A stretch of 64,000 bases of DNA, taken from positions 130,702,239 through 130,766,238 of the forward strand of contig NC_089493.1 of assembly GCF_036850765.1 (NCBI RefSeq), read 5' to 3'. The first letter of the stretch is position 1. Each line of letters starts with the position of its first letter. The notes under the pieces were generated by a model. The model had not been told where the DNA came from and did no database searches. It saw only the letters and a program-made list of their open reading frames with translations. A program made the position numbers and the translations under genes. Origin of the DNA: Saccopteryx bilineata (lineage: Eukaryota > Chordata > Mammalia > Chiroptera > Emballonuridae). Positions 1-11,375 of the stretch are shown here, piece after piece.

Positions 1-30
1 TTTTCATTTTATTAAAAAGAAAACTTTGAG

Positions 31-143
31 GCCCTGCCAGTTGGCTCAGTGGACAAAGCGTCAGCCTGGCGTGTGGGTGTCCTGGGTTCAATCCCCAGTC
101 AGGGCACATAAGAGAAGCGACCATCAGCTTCTCTTTCACTGTC
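31..143 (+). mobile_element. SINE type A, old, 3'-truncated
   Basis: The tRNA-like head GCCCTGCCAGTTGGCTCAGT with B-box GGTTCAATCCC is followed by GAGAAGCGACCATC and then unrelated DNA. Confidence 0.75.
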
Positions 144-628
144 CTTTCTAAGGCCTTGAGCCTGCCTGCATCTGCCTGCACCATGTTCTTCCTACCTTTT
201 AGGATCTAGGTTTATCTTACCTCCTTGCACTGGACCCCAGGCTTCTCTGCTCTTTTCAGGGTTTACATCTGTCTGTTGGCAACTGTCCCCTGGGTCCTTT
301 GCATCTCTAGCTTATTTCCATCTTCAACAGACAACCTTCAGCCATCGTTGCCCTTCCTGGACCCCATATTCCACCTACGTAGTATTCTCTCTCTCTAGTT
401 TCTTCCTAGGCATAAGGCAGCCTTCTTCAAAAAAGCTGTCTATACCTGCTTTCCTGTTCAGCTGTGTATCTATATAATTTGGTTGCTACTCCCATTCCCA
501 GGCCACCAAGACAATTCTTGCTGAAATCACAGATGACTTGACATTACTGAGTATAAGGAGTACTTTCATCCCAGCCCTTTACATGCTGTTGTATTTGTTC
601 ATTGTCTGTTCCTGAACTTGGAGAATCC
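144..628. other. No gene or recognisable repeat
   Basis: This is CT-rich single-copy-looking sequence with no supported feature. Confidence 0.5.
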
Positions 629-1031
629 CCTCTCTTATTTATTTATTTATTTATTTATTTAGACATACATACATACATAGACAGAGAGAGGGACAGACAG
701 GAAGAGAGAGAAATGAGAAGCATCAGTTCTTCATTGCGGCACCTTAGTTGTTCAATGATTGCTTTCTCATATGTGCCTTGACCGGTGGGGGGGGAATGAC
801 TACAGGAGAGCAAGTGACTCCCTGCTCAAGCCAGTGACTTGGCCTCAAGTTAGCAACCTTGGGCTTCAAGCCAATGACCATGGGGTTACATCTATGATCC
901 CACGCTCAAGCGGTGAGCCCGTGCTCAAGCTGGATGAGCCTGCACTCAAGCCGGCAACCTTGGAGTTTTGAACCTGGGTCCTTTGTGTCCCAGTCTGACA
1001 CTCTATTCACTGAGCCATTGCCTGGTCAGGC
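629..1031 (-). mobile_element. SINE type B
   Basis: A TTTA-repeat tail, GACAGAGAGAGGGACAGACA and GATTGCTTTCTCATATG lead to the head complement CCTGGTCAGG. Confidence 0.85.
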
Positions 1032-1369
1032 ATCCTTGTCTTCTGATGTTCCTCCTGCTTCATGGACCACATCCTCTCCTTCTTTGCCAGCTCACACTCT
1101 TTTGCTGGACTTTTCATTATCTTTTTTTTTTTTTTTTTTTGGAACAGGCATTACATTCACATGATTCCTAATTTGAAAGATTGTCCCAAATTTTATCAGT
1201 TCTGAGATGAACATTTTGATATTTCCAAAAATATTTTGATGTTTGTGTCTTAAATTTTTTGGCATCTTACAAGTTGGCAGTTTTTTTGTTTTCTTTTGGA
1301 AAATAAAATTAACAATCTGCCTTAAGATCCATGAATGCTTGGGTAAGATGGTATAAAGATACATACTAA

Positions 1370-1407
1370 AAAAAACAAAAAAGAACAAAAAAACCAAAAC
1401 AAAACAA
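1370..1407 (-). repeat. A-rich insert flanked by a target-site duplication
   Basis: A/C-only sequence lies between two copies of AAAGATACATACTAA (1355-1369 and 1408-1422), that is, a retroposed tail without a body. Confidence 0.7.
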
Positions 1408-1542
1408 AAAAGATACATACTAACACCCCCCCACCTGCTCCACATCTGTTCAGTTTCTCTGTCCCCTAGGGAAGCCACAGTTATTTTTCTCTTGATATCC
1501 TACTAGAGATTCTTTGTGTATTTATTTCCAAATACAAATATA

Positions 1543-1670
1543 TAGAGGGTAGAACAAAAGTAAATTCACAGTTGTTCCTATGGAAAATAATACAAGAACT
1601 AATAAATAATAATAATACAAGAATAACTGTGTTTTGCATACTCACAACTCTAAACCCACTTTTGACCTGT
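1543..1670. mobile_element. Mariner-type MITE
   Basis: Inverted ends ACAAAAGTAAATTCACAG and, on the other strand, TCAAAAGTGGGTTTAGAG surround an A/T-rich core. Confidence 0.6.
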
Positions 1671-1760
1671 ATCTCATCAGGGGGTGTGTGTGATGTCCTT
1701 GGGTCCTGTTATCAGAAATAGGAAGTTCGGTTGCTTGGTCTGCCAGATCTTCTCATTATT

Positions 1761-2021
1761 ATTATTTTTTGTATTCTTCTGAAGTGAGAAGCGGGGAGAT
1801 GACAGACTCCGCATGTACCCGACTGGGATCCACCCAGCAAGCCCACTAGGAGGTGATGCTCCTTTGCAACCGGAACCACTCTAGTGCCTGAGGCGGAGGC
1901 CATGGAGCCATCCTCAGCACCAATGGAGCCTTGGCTGTGGGAGAGGAAGAGAGAGACAGAGAGAAAGGAGAAGGGGAAGGGTAGAGAAGCAGATGGGCGC
2001 TTCTCCTGTGTGCCCTGGCCG
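1761..2021 (-). mobile_element. SINE type A, 5'-truncated (no tRNA head)
   Basis: The body is complete but it stops at the last bases of the tRNA-like part. The TSD CAGATCTTCTCATTATT is at 1744-1760 and 2022-2038, so it inserted already truncated. Confidence 0.85.
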
Positions 2022-2221
2022 CAGATCTTCTCATTATTGAAGTACTTTTTCTCTGTTGGATTAACAAATAATCTAGGAATGGCCCTCAAACTGTGTGACT
2101 CTCCTGTTAGTAGCCATCCATCATCCTTGCTTATATCAGTTTTTATACAAGGGTTGTAAATGGTGATTTAAAAGACATTCCGTGATTCTGTCCATTATTA
2201 GAACTTTCCCTTTCCCCTTTC

Positions 2222-2393
2222 CTTTTTTTAGTGAGAAAGAGAGAGAGGCAGACAAAGACAGACAGGGAGGGAGAGAGATGAGAAGCATCAATTTGTAGTT
2301 GTGGCACTTTAGTTGTTCATTGATTGCTTTCTCATATGTGCCTTGATGGGGCGGGAGGCTCCAGCCAAACCAGTGACCCCTTGCTCAAGCTTC
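2222..2393 (-). mobile_element. SINE type B, partial
   Basis: The 3' half carries GATGAGAAGCATCAAT and GATTGCTTTCTCATATG. The head is missing. Confidence 0.75.
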
Positions 2394-2474
2394 ACCCAGA
2401 TTCACCAGTTGTTAAACTTTGCCATTTTTGCTTTGATTCTGTCTATATCTATCCCTTCATCATTTCTTCTATTT

Positions 2475-3005
2475 TTTTTACAGTATAAAATTTTTACATA
2501 TAGAATTATCCAGCTGGACTCAGCTTAGATGATCCCAATTTTGTTGGCAACATCCAAAGCATTGTAAGTCAGGAGCCAGTCAACATATGCCTCCTTTTCT
2601 GCATCAGGCCTGATCAGGGTATTGATCTTGGCCACAGCAATGCCCTGACCTAGAGCATCTTCACAGCCTGTGTGATCTGGTGCTTGTTGGCCTTGATGTC
2701 CACAGTGAACACAAGTGTATTGTTGTTTTCTCTCTTCATTGGTGCACTTGGTGGTCAAGGGGAACTTGACAATGGCATAGTGGTCAAACTTGTTTCTCCT
2801 TAGGGTGGTCTTCAGAGGCTATTTGGGCTGCTGTTGGAGCCGCAGTGCCTCTGGCTATGTGAAGGTAGGTGACTTGTGGATGGTTTTTTTGTGGCTGTGG
2901 ATGCCTCTCAGCACTGCTTTCTTTGTCTTCAAAGCCTTTGTTTTAACTTTAGCTCTGGAGGAAGGGCAGGGGTTTCCTTCTTTGCTTTCAGCACCATCTT
3001 TGTGA
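2475..3005 (-). pseudogene. RPL23A: RPL23A processed pseudogene
   Basis: An intronless copy of ribosomal protein L23a runs from a start-like ATG (2997-2995) to TAA (2527-2525), about 473 bases, the parent CDS length. The C-terminal part is readable as KINTLIRPDAEKEAYV then ALDVANKIGII. It is followed by the parent 3' UTR (GCTGAGTCCAGCTGG) and a short decayed A-rich tract. The N-terminal half has in-frame stops, and frameshifts scramble the middle, so it is a dead retrocopy made by L1 machinery. A functional gene is excluded. Confidence 0.9.
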
Positions 3006-3059
3006 AAAAGCCCTTTGTCACTTAAAATTTTTTTTTGAAAAGACTACTTTTACATTTCT

Positions 3060-3216
3060 TTTTTAAAAATTTTATAGATTGATTTTAGAGAGAGAGGAAG
3101 GGAGAGAGACACAGAAACATTGATCTGTTCCTATATGTGCTTTGACTAGGATGGAACCCACAACCTTTGCATATCAGGGCAATGTCCTAACTAACCAAGC
3201 CATCTGCCCCGGGCCT
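3060..3216 (-). mobile_element. Old tRNA-derived SINE
   Basis: A degenerate head complement (CTAACCAAGCCATCTGCCCC) and AGAGAGAGGAAGGGAGAGAG are present. Confidence 0.65.
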
Positions 3217-3527
3217 TTCATCATTTCTTATTTTATGAACTATTTGAAGTGACCTCATGATACTTTACCCCCAAACATTGGATCACATATCTCCTAAGAA
3301 CAAGGACATTCTCCTACATAACCTAGATACAACATTATCACCCTAGAAATGTAACATTGACACAATAATATTTTCCAGTTTAGACTCTATATTCAAGTTT
3401 CCTTTGTTACTTGGTTCTTTACAGTGTTTCCCCCAGTCAAGGATTCCACACTGGTTTTCATTGCCATGTATCTTTTGTCTCCGTTAGTTTAGACATTCCT
3501 TTATTTTCTTAAAAATTATTTTTGTCA
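3217..3527. other. No gene or recognisable repeat
   Basis: A/T-rich sequence with nothing supported. Confidence 0.5.
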
Positions 3528-3537
3528 GCCCTGGCCG

Positions 3538-3866
3538 GTTGGCTCAGCGGTAGAGCGTCGGCCTGCTGTGCGGGAGACCCGGGTTCGATTCCCGGCCAGG
3601 GCACATAGGAGAAGCGCCCATTTGCTTCTCCACCCCCCCCCCCTTCCTCTCTCTCTCTTCCTCTCCCGCAGCCAAGGCTCCATTGGAGCAAAGATGGCCC
3701 CGGGCGCTGGGGATGGCTCCTTGGCCTCTGCCCCAGGCGCTAGAGTGGCTCTGGTCGCGGCAGAGCGAGAGCATCGCCCCTGGTGGGCGTGCCGTGTGGA
3801 TCCCGGTTGGGCGCATGCGGGAGTCTGTCTGACTGTCTCTCCCCGTTTCCAGCTTCAGAAAAATAC

Positions 3867-3881
<15 letters not shown>
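3538..3881 (+). mobile_element. SINE type A
   Basis: The intact tRNA-like head has A-box TGGCTCAGCGG and B-box GGTTCGATTCC. The full body is followed by an A-tail. Confidence 0.9.
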
Positions 3882-3884
<3 letters not shown>

Positions 3885-3897
<13 letters not shown>

Positions 3898-4716
3898 AGG
3901 ATGTTGGCATTTTTTTAACAGTCCAGGTCAGTTTAGGTTTTAGAATGCTATACGACTTGGATTTGTCTGATTGTTCCTCTTGATTTAATTCAGGTTAAAC
4001 ATTTTGGAGCAGGAATACTATACTGGTGGTGCTCTGACCATCTCTCTGCATCATATTGAGAGGCCTAGTGTTGTCTGTCTGTCCCATTATTGATGAGGTC
4101 TTTTTTTTTTTTTTAGAGAGGCAGGGAAAGAGAGACAGGAACATCGAGCTATTCCTATATGTGCCCTGACTGGGGATCGAAAGGTTAAATTTGATCATCA
4201 GGTTAAGGTAGCATCTGCTGGCTTTCTTCACAGTAAAGGTGCTTGTTAGCTTTGATAATTAAGTCATCTTTGGGCTAGTACATTGAGACTCTGTTACTCT
4301 TTCTACCAACAAGCTTTCACTTAGTGAATGGTTTAGCATGTTTTGACAATCCTTACCTGAATTAGCTATTTCCTTAGTGAATTCAAAATTGGGAGAGCCT
4401 TCTAATTCTGTTACTTTTTTTACATTTCTAGCTAAGCATTCTTCTGCAAAGAAGAGCTTTTTTTCCTTCCTCCCTCTCTTTTTAAAAATAAGAGTGTCAC
4501 TTTGGACTCATGAATTATTTTTTAAAATTCAGTGTGTCATATTATTGTTATTATTACTTTTAATACTCTTAATTGTCCCAAATTTGGCTCCTTCAAACTA
4601 GTGTCCTTTTGACATGCCTCCATTTATTGAATGTCTGTTTCTGGCACTACAAGATGTTCTAGACCCTAATAAGGGGATAGCCTTGTACTTGTCTTGGCTT
4701 GGGACCAGCCTTATAT
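3885..4716. other. No gene; one old SINE fragment at 4101-4183
   Basis: A minus-strand decayed SINE tail (TTAGAGAGGCAGGGAAAGAG) lies at 4101-4183. The remainder is A/T-rich and unassigned. Confidence 0.5.
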
Positions 4717-5744
4717 TGTAGTAAGGTACCAAAAAGCTGAAAAATTAATATTGATATTCTAGAAGGAAAGGTCAGGCTTTCCTGTTATGTCCTTCCTTTG
4801 GGGAGGGGAGGGAGAAGAATGTAGAAGTTTCTGGCTTGTAAGAATAATGGATCATTTAGTTTTAAATCTAAAATAAAGGTTAACCTAGAAACTTCTTCTC
4901 TTTCAATGGGAGGCAGAATTTTACATACCACCTTGCATTGATTGTAGTTCCTCCCCCTTCCTGGAATCTTTTTTTTTGTTGATTGACTCTCTAATGCTAA
5001 TACTAAAGGTCATTAATGGCAGCCCTCTTTTTTTTTTTTAATTTATTTTTTACAGAGACAGTGAGTCAGAGAGAGGGATAGACAGGGACAGACAGGAACG
5101 GAGAGAGATGAGAAGCATCAATCATTAGTTTTTCATTGTGCGTTGCAACACCTAGTTGTTCATTGATTGCTTTCTCATATGTGCCTTGACCGCAGGTCTT
5201 CAGCAGACCGAGTAACCCCTTGCTGGAGCCAGCGACCCTGGGTTCAAACCAGTGGGCTTCTTGCTCAAACCAGATGAGCCCGTGCTCAAGCTGGTGACCT
5301 CGGGGCCTCGAACCTGGGTCCTCTGCATCCCAGTCCGACGCTCCATCCACTGCGCCACCGCCTGGTCAGGCCCTTCCTGGAATCTTGAGAGTAAAATACC
5401 TCTAGGCTAGTGAGGGAATATGAACCCTGAAAGATTTGTAAACATCTTTGATTGTGTTACCTTGAAAGTCTTACTATTTCTGTATATCCCCTAAACAAAT
5501 GTTGTCAGCTTGTGCCATGATGTCATATTCTTCCCCGCCCATGTGTAATCAAGGGTATATAAACAACCCCTGAAATATTTTTGGGAGGCACATGATTTGG
5601 GCTTCCAGACTGCCCCATGTCAGCTATATGTGGCCGACATATTTAATAAATCTCCTCCTTTAATAAAACTCTTCAAAATTCATCTGGACTTGGTGTCTCT
5701 ACGTAAGAGACACTGCGGATTTGAGGTATGGGTACTTTACAACA
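4717..5744 (+). mobile_element. Solo LTR of the class I ERV family, + strand
   Basis: It is homologous to the 11376/20442 LTRs in opposite orientation. It starts TGTAGTAAGGTACC, has a TATATAA box at 5556-5562 and AATAAA at 5645-5650 and 5662-5667, and ends TTTACAACA. A 4 bp TSD ATAT flanks it (4713-4716 and 5745-5748). A type B SINE interrupts it at 4971-5371. Confidence 0.85.
4971..5371 (-). mobile_element. SINE type B with 3' transduced segment
   Basis: The TSD CCTTCCTGGAATCTT (4956-4970 and 5372-5386) encloses a full SINE (5029-5371). It also encloses about 50 bp of unrelated DNA (4978-5028) and a second poly(T) run on the + strand. Confidence 0.85.
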
Positions 5745-5748
5745 ATAT

Positions 5749-6320
5749 ATGTTTTTAAGTCATCTTTCATACTGATGCCTCCAATTCCAGTCCAACATCA
5801 CAGGTCTCTTTTTTTTTTTAACCTTCCCACATTTAATCATTTAATATTTTATCTTCATTGAGAACCCAGGTTCCCAGTAACACACATCTACTCATATGCA
5901 TTCTCCTATACTACACATTAAAAAGTTTCAAATTCACTCCATTCTAACCAACCCTAACAGTGAACCTGTTAACACATAAGATACATAAGATATTCTTCCA
6001 GTTATTTTTGTCCTTGAGATATAACTCTCTTGAGAATACACAGCAAAGTTCATTGGCTACTTCTTTTTGATCATGGTTGTATAAGGTTTATGTGTTTTTG
6101 TTCATTTCAACTTCAGAGTTTACTTTTAATTCTGGTATAAGCTTTTGAGTATGTAAGACATTACGTGTATGAAAGTAGGTGTGAAATATCTTTGCACAGA
6201 GAAGTTTCATGACTTAGCCTAGCTCGTCCATCATGTAACCATGACATTTGTTTCTGATTTATTCTTCCTGTGTTTCTTTTGCAAAAAAATAAGCAAATTA
6301 ATACAAATGTTCTTCTTTCT
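5749..6320. other. No gene; unassigned A/T-rich sequence
   Basis: Nothing recognisable apart from simple T runs. Confidence 0.5.
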
Positions 6321-6329
6321 TTCTTTCTC

Positions 6330-6756
6330 TCTCTCTTTTTCTTTTTGACAGATACAGAGAGAGTCAGAGACAGGGACAGCTAGGGACAGACAGGAAGGGA
6401 GAGAGATGAGAAATATCAATTCTTTGTTGCAGCACCTTAGCTGTTCAATGATTGCTTTCTCATATGTGCCTTGACCCGGGGGCTCCAGCAGAGCAAGTGA
6501 CCCCTTGTTCAAGCTAGCGACCTTGGATCAAACCAGCGACCTTAGGCTTCAAGCCAGTGACCTTACGGCTCAAGCCGGCGACCATGGGGTCATGTCTGTG
6601 ATCCCACGCTCAAGCGAGCGACCCTGCACTCAAGCCGGATGAGCCCACACTGAAACTTTATAAGCCTGTGCTCAAGCCGGCGACCTTGGGGTTTCAAACC
6701 TGGGTCCTCTGTGTCCCAGTTCGATGCTTTATCCACTGCGCCACTGCCTGGTCAAG
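6330..6756 (-). mobile_element. SINE type B, long form
   Basis: It carries extra CAAGCCGGCGACC-like internal repeats typical of the longer variant of the family. The head complement is GCCACTGCCTGGTCA. Confidence 0.85.
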
Positions 6757-6771
6757 CTCTCTTTATTTCTT

Positions 6772-7145
6772 TTTTCTTTGTATTTTTCTGAAGTGAGAAG
6801 CTGGGAGGTAGAGAGACAGACTCCCGCATGTACCCAACTGGGATCCACCCAGCAAGCCCACTAGGGGGCGATGATCTACCCATCTGGAGCATTGCTCTGT
6901 TGCAACTTGAGCTGTTCTAGTGCCTTAGGCTGAGGCCATGGAGCCGTCCTCAGTGCCTGGGCCAACTTTGCTCCAATGGAGCCTTGGCTGCAGAAGGGGA
7001 AGATAGAGATAGAGAGAAAGGGATAGGGGGAGGGGTGGAGAAGCAGATGGGTGCTTCTCCTGTGTGCCCTGGCCGGCAAATGAACCCGGGACTTCCACAT
7101 GCTGGGCTGACGCTCTACCACTGAGCCAACCGGCCAGGGCCTGGC
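6772..7145 (-). mobile_element. SINE type A
   Basis: The TSD CTCTCTTTATTTCTT is at 6757-6771 and 7146-7160. Confidence 0.9.
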
Positions 7146-7484
7146 CTCTCTTTATTTCTTACATAAATGGTTGCATACTATTTATACTTGTCTGCACTTT
7201 GTTTTTTGCACTTGAACAGTGTATCCTAGAAATCATTCCATAGCAGTCCAGAGAGAGCACCTTCATTCTTTTTTACTTTTATGTAGTACTCCATTAAATG
7301 ATGTACCATAGTTCATTCCAGTGGTTGCATTTAGGCTGTTTCCGGCATTTTGCTGCTGCAAAATATTGTCATATTGAATAATGTATACTTGTTTTTTATT
7401 TGTGGGTAAATAAACAGAAGTAGGATTTCCTTCTGGGTCAAAAGGAAAATAGATTTATATTCTCCTCTCCCCCTTTTATTTTTA
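7146..7484 (+). mobile_element. Ancient L1 3'-end fragment
   Basis: The phrases CCATAGTTCATTCCAGTGG and GGCTGTTTCCGGCATTTTG match the old L1 3' region by memory. Confidence 0.5.
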
Positions 7485-7861
7485 TTTATTTATTTATTTA
7501 TTTATTTCATTTTTCCGAAGCTGGAAACGGGGAGGCAGTCATCAGACTTCCACATGCGCCCGACCGGGATCCACCCGGCATGCCCATCAGGGGGCGATGC
7601 TTTGCCCCTCTGGGGCGTCGCTCTGTTGCATCCAGAGCCATTCTAGTGCCTGAGGCAGAGGCCACAGAGCCATCCCCAGCGCCCGGGCCATCTTTGCTCC
7701 AATGGAGCCTCGCTGCGGGAGCGGAAGAGAGAGACAGAGATGAAGGAGAGGGGGAGGGGTAGAGAAGCAAATGGGCGCCTCTCCTGTGTGCCCTGGCCGG
7801 GAATCGAACCCGGGACTCCTGTACTCCAGGCCGACGCTCTACCGCTGAGCCAACGCCAGGG
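7485..7861 (-). mobile_element. SINE type A
   Basis: It is bounded by the perfect TSD CTCCCCCTTTTATTTTTA (7467-7484 and 7862-7879), inside the L1 fragment. A TTTA-repeat tail is present. Confidence 0.92.
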
Positions 7862-7879
7862 CTCCCCCTTTTATTTTTA

Positions 7880-8300
7880 AATATGAAAAGTAGCATATTA
7901 CTGTATATAGACTGTTCTACATCTTGCATTTTTTTCAATGACTAGAAATTGTGGCGATCTTTGCATCTCAGTGTTTTTTATTTAATTAGCCGCAGAGAAT
8001 TTAAAAAAATAGCTGCAGAACTGTCTGTTGTTTGACCTTACCATTTATTTAATCTGCCCCCTGTTGATGACATGTCAATTGTTTCCAGTCATTTGATATT
8101 ACAAATACTGCTACAATTAATGCTGCTATAAGGGTATCATTTCATGTGGGTTCCTCTCATGCTTTTCTTTTTTCCTTTTGTGGTAGATTTTTTGGGTTTT
8201 TATATCTGTATTTGATTTTATCACAAAAGGGGCCACAAAAGACTAATTGTCCGAACTTTAAATGAATCCAGTGAAATTTGACTGGAACTCTAGGAGCTGT
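7880..8300 (+). mobile_element. Ancient L1 fragment, continuation
   Basis: The phrases CCTGTTGATGACATGTCAA and TTACAAATACTGCTACAAT resemble old L1 3' sequence. Confidence 0.45.
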
Positions 8301-8309
8301 TTGTTTTTG

Positions 8310-8662
8310 TTTTTGGAGAGAGAAATAGAGAAAGAGAGGCAGGAAGAGAGAGAGATGAGAAGCATCAATTCGTAGTTGTGTCACTTTAGTTGTTCATTGG
8401 TTGCTTCTCATACATGCCTTGACTGAGGGCTCAAGCCAAGCCATTGACCCCTTGCTCAAGCCTGCAACCTTGGGCTTCAAGCCAGTGACCATGGGTTTCA
8501 AGCCAGTGACCATGGGGTTATGCTTATGATTCCACACTCAAGCCAGCGACCCTGTGCTCAAGCTGGTAAGCCCATGCTCAAGGCAAAGACCTCAGGGTTT
8601 CAAACCTGAGTCCTCAATGTCCCAGGTTGACGTTCTATCCACTGCACCACCACCTGGTCAGG
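8310..8662 (-). mobile_element. SINE type B
   Basis: The GAGAGAGATGAGAAGCATC tail is followed by a complete body to CACCTGGTCAGGCC. Confidence 0.85.
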
Positions 8663-8689
8663 CCAGGTTTTTTTGTTTTTTTTTTTTAA

Positions 8690-9259
8690 ACAAACTTTTT
8701 TGTTTTAGAATTAGGAAGAGAGAGGGCCCTGGCCGGTTGGCTCAGGGGTGGAGCGTCAGCCTAGCGTGCGGAGGACCCGGGTTCGATTCCCGGCCAGGGC
8801 ACACAGGAGAAGCGCCTATTTGCTTCTCCACCCCTCCGCCGCGCCTTCCCCTCTGTCTCTCTCTTCCCCTCCCGCAGCCAAGGCTCCATTGGAGCAAAGA
8901 TGGCCCGGGCGCTGGGGATGGCTCTGTGGCCTCTGCCTCAGGCGCTGGAGTGGCTCTGGTCGCAACATGGCGACGCCCAGGATGGGCAGAGCATCGCCCC
9001 CTGGTGGGCAGAGCGTCGCCCCATGGTGGGCGTGCCGGGTGGATCCCGGTCGGGCGCATGCGGGAGTCTGTCTGACTGTCTCTCCCTGTTTCCAGCTTCA
9101 GAAAAATACAAAAAAAAAAAAAAAAAAAAGAATTAGGAAGAGAGAGAGAGAAACAGTGATTTTTGTTTTCACTTATATGTGCTCTAAATCAGGGATTGAA
9201 CCTGCAACCCTGGAATGTGGGGACAACGTTCTAACCAACTGAGCAACCCAGCCAGGGCT
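8690..9259 (-). mobile_element. Old SINE split by a type A SINE
   Basis: The head complement (CAACTGAGCAACCCAGCCAG) at 9236-9259 and the tail at 8690-8724 belong to one copy interrupted at 8725-9128. Confidence 0.75.
8725..9128 (+). mobile_element. SINE type A, long variant
   Basis: The TSD AGAATTAGGAAGAGAGAG is at 8707-8724 and 9129-9146. The GGCAGAGCRTCGCCCC body unit is duplicated. Confidence 0.92.
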
Positions 9260-9346
9260 TTAAAGCAATTTTTTTAAAGCAAACTTTTAATTGAAGTATA
9301 ACTAATAGGAGAAGTGCACAGATCATAAATGTATGCTTGATGAAAT

Positions 9347-9495
9347 TTTTTTTTTTTCAGAGAGAGAAGAAGGAAGAGAGAAAGAGAGAGAGAGGAGAAC
9401 TTTGATTTTTTCTTCCACTTATTTATGCCATCATTGGTTGATTCTTGTATGTGCCCTGACCAGGGATTCAACCCGCAACCTTGACATGTCAAGAA
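9347..9495 (-). mobile_element. Old SINE, truncated head
   Basis: It has an AGAGAGAGAGGAGAACTTTG tail and CAGGGATTCAACCCGCAACC. The head is lost at the junction with the possible LTR at 9496. Confidence 0.6.
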
Positions 9496-9839
9496 TGTTA
9501 GGTTGGGTCCCAGGCCCCCTTATCAAAAGCCTCAACTAACCAGTTAAACTTTAGGTGACCTGGGGCAGTTCCTGTAACTTTCCACCTGAGCAGTCCTGAT
9601 TGATATCTTATGTCTGCCTGACCCTCAAACATCCTGCCAGCTAGTCATCCCCCCTTCACTTATCTGAACATCCTGTCACTTGATCAACTCCACCCTCCCT
9701 CTCCCATTGTTTAACTGCCACAGGCAACAGAACTTTTTCCCGGGTAGCAGGAAGTACCACCAAATCCTGTTCTGTATAGGATAAAGCTTTTCATCTTCTC
9801 ATTGCTTATGCTACTAGGGTCTCAGCCCACCTGTTCACA
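9496..9839. mobile_element. Possible solo LTR, unclassified
   Basis: The sequence TGTTAGG..TTCACA starts abruptly inside an old SINE and contains a TATA-like AGGATAAAG. No TSD was found and the assignment is weak. Confidence 0.3.
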
Positions 9840-9852
9840 GATACATAAATAA

Positions 9853-10026
9853 TTTTTTAAAGACTGTATTTATTCATTTTTAGAGAGGAAAGAGAGAGAG
9901 AAGGGGGGAGGAACAGGAAACATTAACTCCCATATGTGCCTTGACCAAGCAAGCCCGGGGTTTTGAACCTGCAACCTCAGCATTCTAGGTCAACACTTTT
10001 ATCCACTGTGCTACCACAGGTCAGGC
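9853..10026 (-). mobile_element. SINE type C-like
   Basis: The TSD CATAAATAA is at 9844-9852 and 10027-10035. Confidence 0.85.
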
Positions 10027-10097
10027 CATAAATAAGTTTCTTGTAAAACTCATCAGGTGGCCCTGCCTAGTTTGCTCAGTGGTAGAACATTGGCTCC

Positions 10098-11290
10098 TGT
10101 AAAGCCAGTAGCCACGGCGACCATCACAGCAGCCTGGCCCATGCAGGTTCGCATTGGATTCGGACAGACGGTAATGAAACAATGGAGCCAAAAACTGGTG
10201 GACCATTATCTTTAATCCTAGCTTGCACCCGGTGGGCAAGTAAAAACACACACTGGGCTCCAACCCCCACTCATACAGTGCTCACAAAGCTACTGATTTA
10301 TCCGAGTTTCTTAGAATCAAAGGTTTCTAGCTCACCAGACTTATTCACCTCTATTCCCCATCTCCTTTCTCCCTTCGCAAACTCTGCACAGACTGGCTTC
10401 TCACTCAGCACTCTACCATCTTGGCTGCTTCTCTTGGCCTCCTCCACGTGGCCTTTCTCTGCTCTCCTCTCTAATGCTAATCTCAGGAACCGAGAGAGCA
10501 AGCTCCTGGTCTGCCCCACTTTATAGTATAGAAATCAAAACTTTTAATCCAATATATATACAAACAAGGAAGTCTCTGATACATAGTCACTTATCTGAGG
10601 CATAATGGGATTCCTCATGAGAGTGCACCACCCCACATCATGCAATCAGTCAAAGGTGTGAAAGACTTAGTCCCAAAACCAAGCCCCAGGCTACAAGGAT
10701 CCTGCCTGCATAAGCCCGCCCCCAACACACATTAATATAATCACGCGGACCCTGGCCGGTTGGCTCAGTGGTAGAGCGTCGGCCTGGTGTGCAAAGTCCC
10801 GGGTTCGATTCCCGGCCAGGGCACACAGGAGAAGCGTCCATCTGCTTCTCCACCCCTCCCCTTCTCCTTCCTCTCTGTCTCTCTCTTCCCCTCCCGCAGC
10901 CGAGGCTCCATTGGAGCAAAGATGGCCCTGGCGCTGGGGATGGCTCCTTGGCCTCTGCCCCAGGCGCTAGAGTGGCACTGGTCCCGGCAGAGTGACGCCC
11001 CGGAGGGGCAGAGCATTGCCCCCTGGTGGGCAGAGTGTGGCTCCCTGGTGGGCGTGCCGGGTGGATCCTGGTCGGGCGCATGCGGGAGTCTGTCTCTCCC
11101 CGTTTCTAGCTTCGGAAAAATACAAAAAAATATATATATATTTTTTTTTATTTTATTATTATATATATATATATATATAATCACGACCATCCTAAGCAAG
11201 AAGGGCAACTAATTCACCTGGGCGACGGGCTTCCACGTGGACAGCACCATCTTTAACAAAGTGAGCATAATATATTTTATCTGCCCAACA
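10098..11290 (-). mobile_element. Solo LTR, family 1, with a type A SINE inside
   Basis: It runs from TGTAAAGCCAGTAGCC to CTGCCCAACA on the + strand and is interrupted by the SINE at 10746-11174. It split an older type A SINE. The flanks GGCTCC and AGCTCG share a GCTC core, a plausible decayed TSD. Confidence 0.8.
10746..11174 (+). mobile_element. SINE type A inside the solo LTR
   Basis: The full tRNA-like head and body end in an A/T tail. The TSD ATATAATCACG is at 10735-10745 and 11175-11185. Confidence 0.88.
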
Positions 11291-11375
11291 AGCTCGGTGT
11301 ATGGATATCCTGGGTTCTATTCCTGGTTAGGGCACAAAGGAGAAGGGACCATCTGCTTCTCCACCCATCCCCCTC

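Noticed and set aside
3538..3612. tRNA gene-like cloverleafs at SINE heads
   Set aside because: They have A and B boxes and acceptor pairing but are always followed by the SINE body and A-tail with TSDs, so they are SINE promoters and not tRNA genes.
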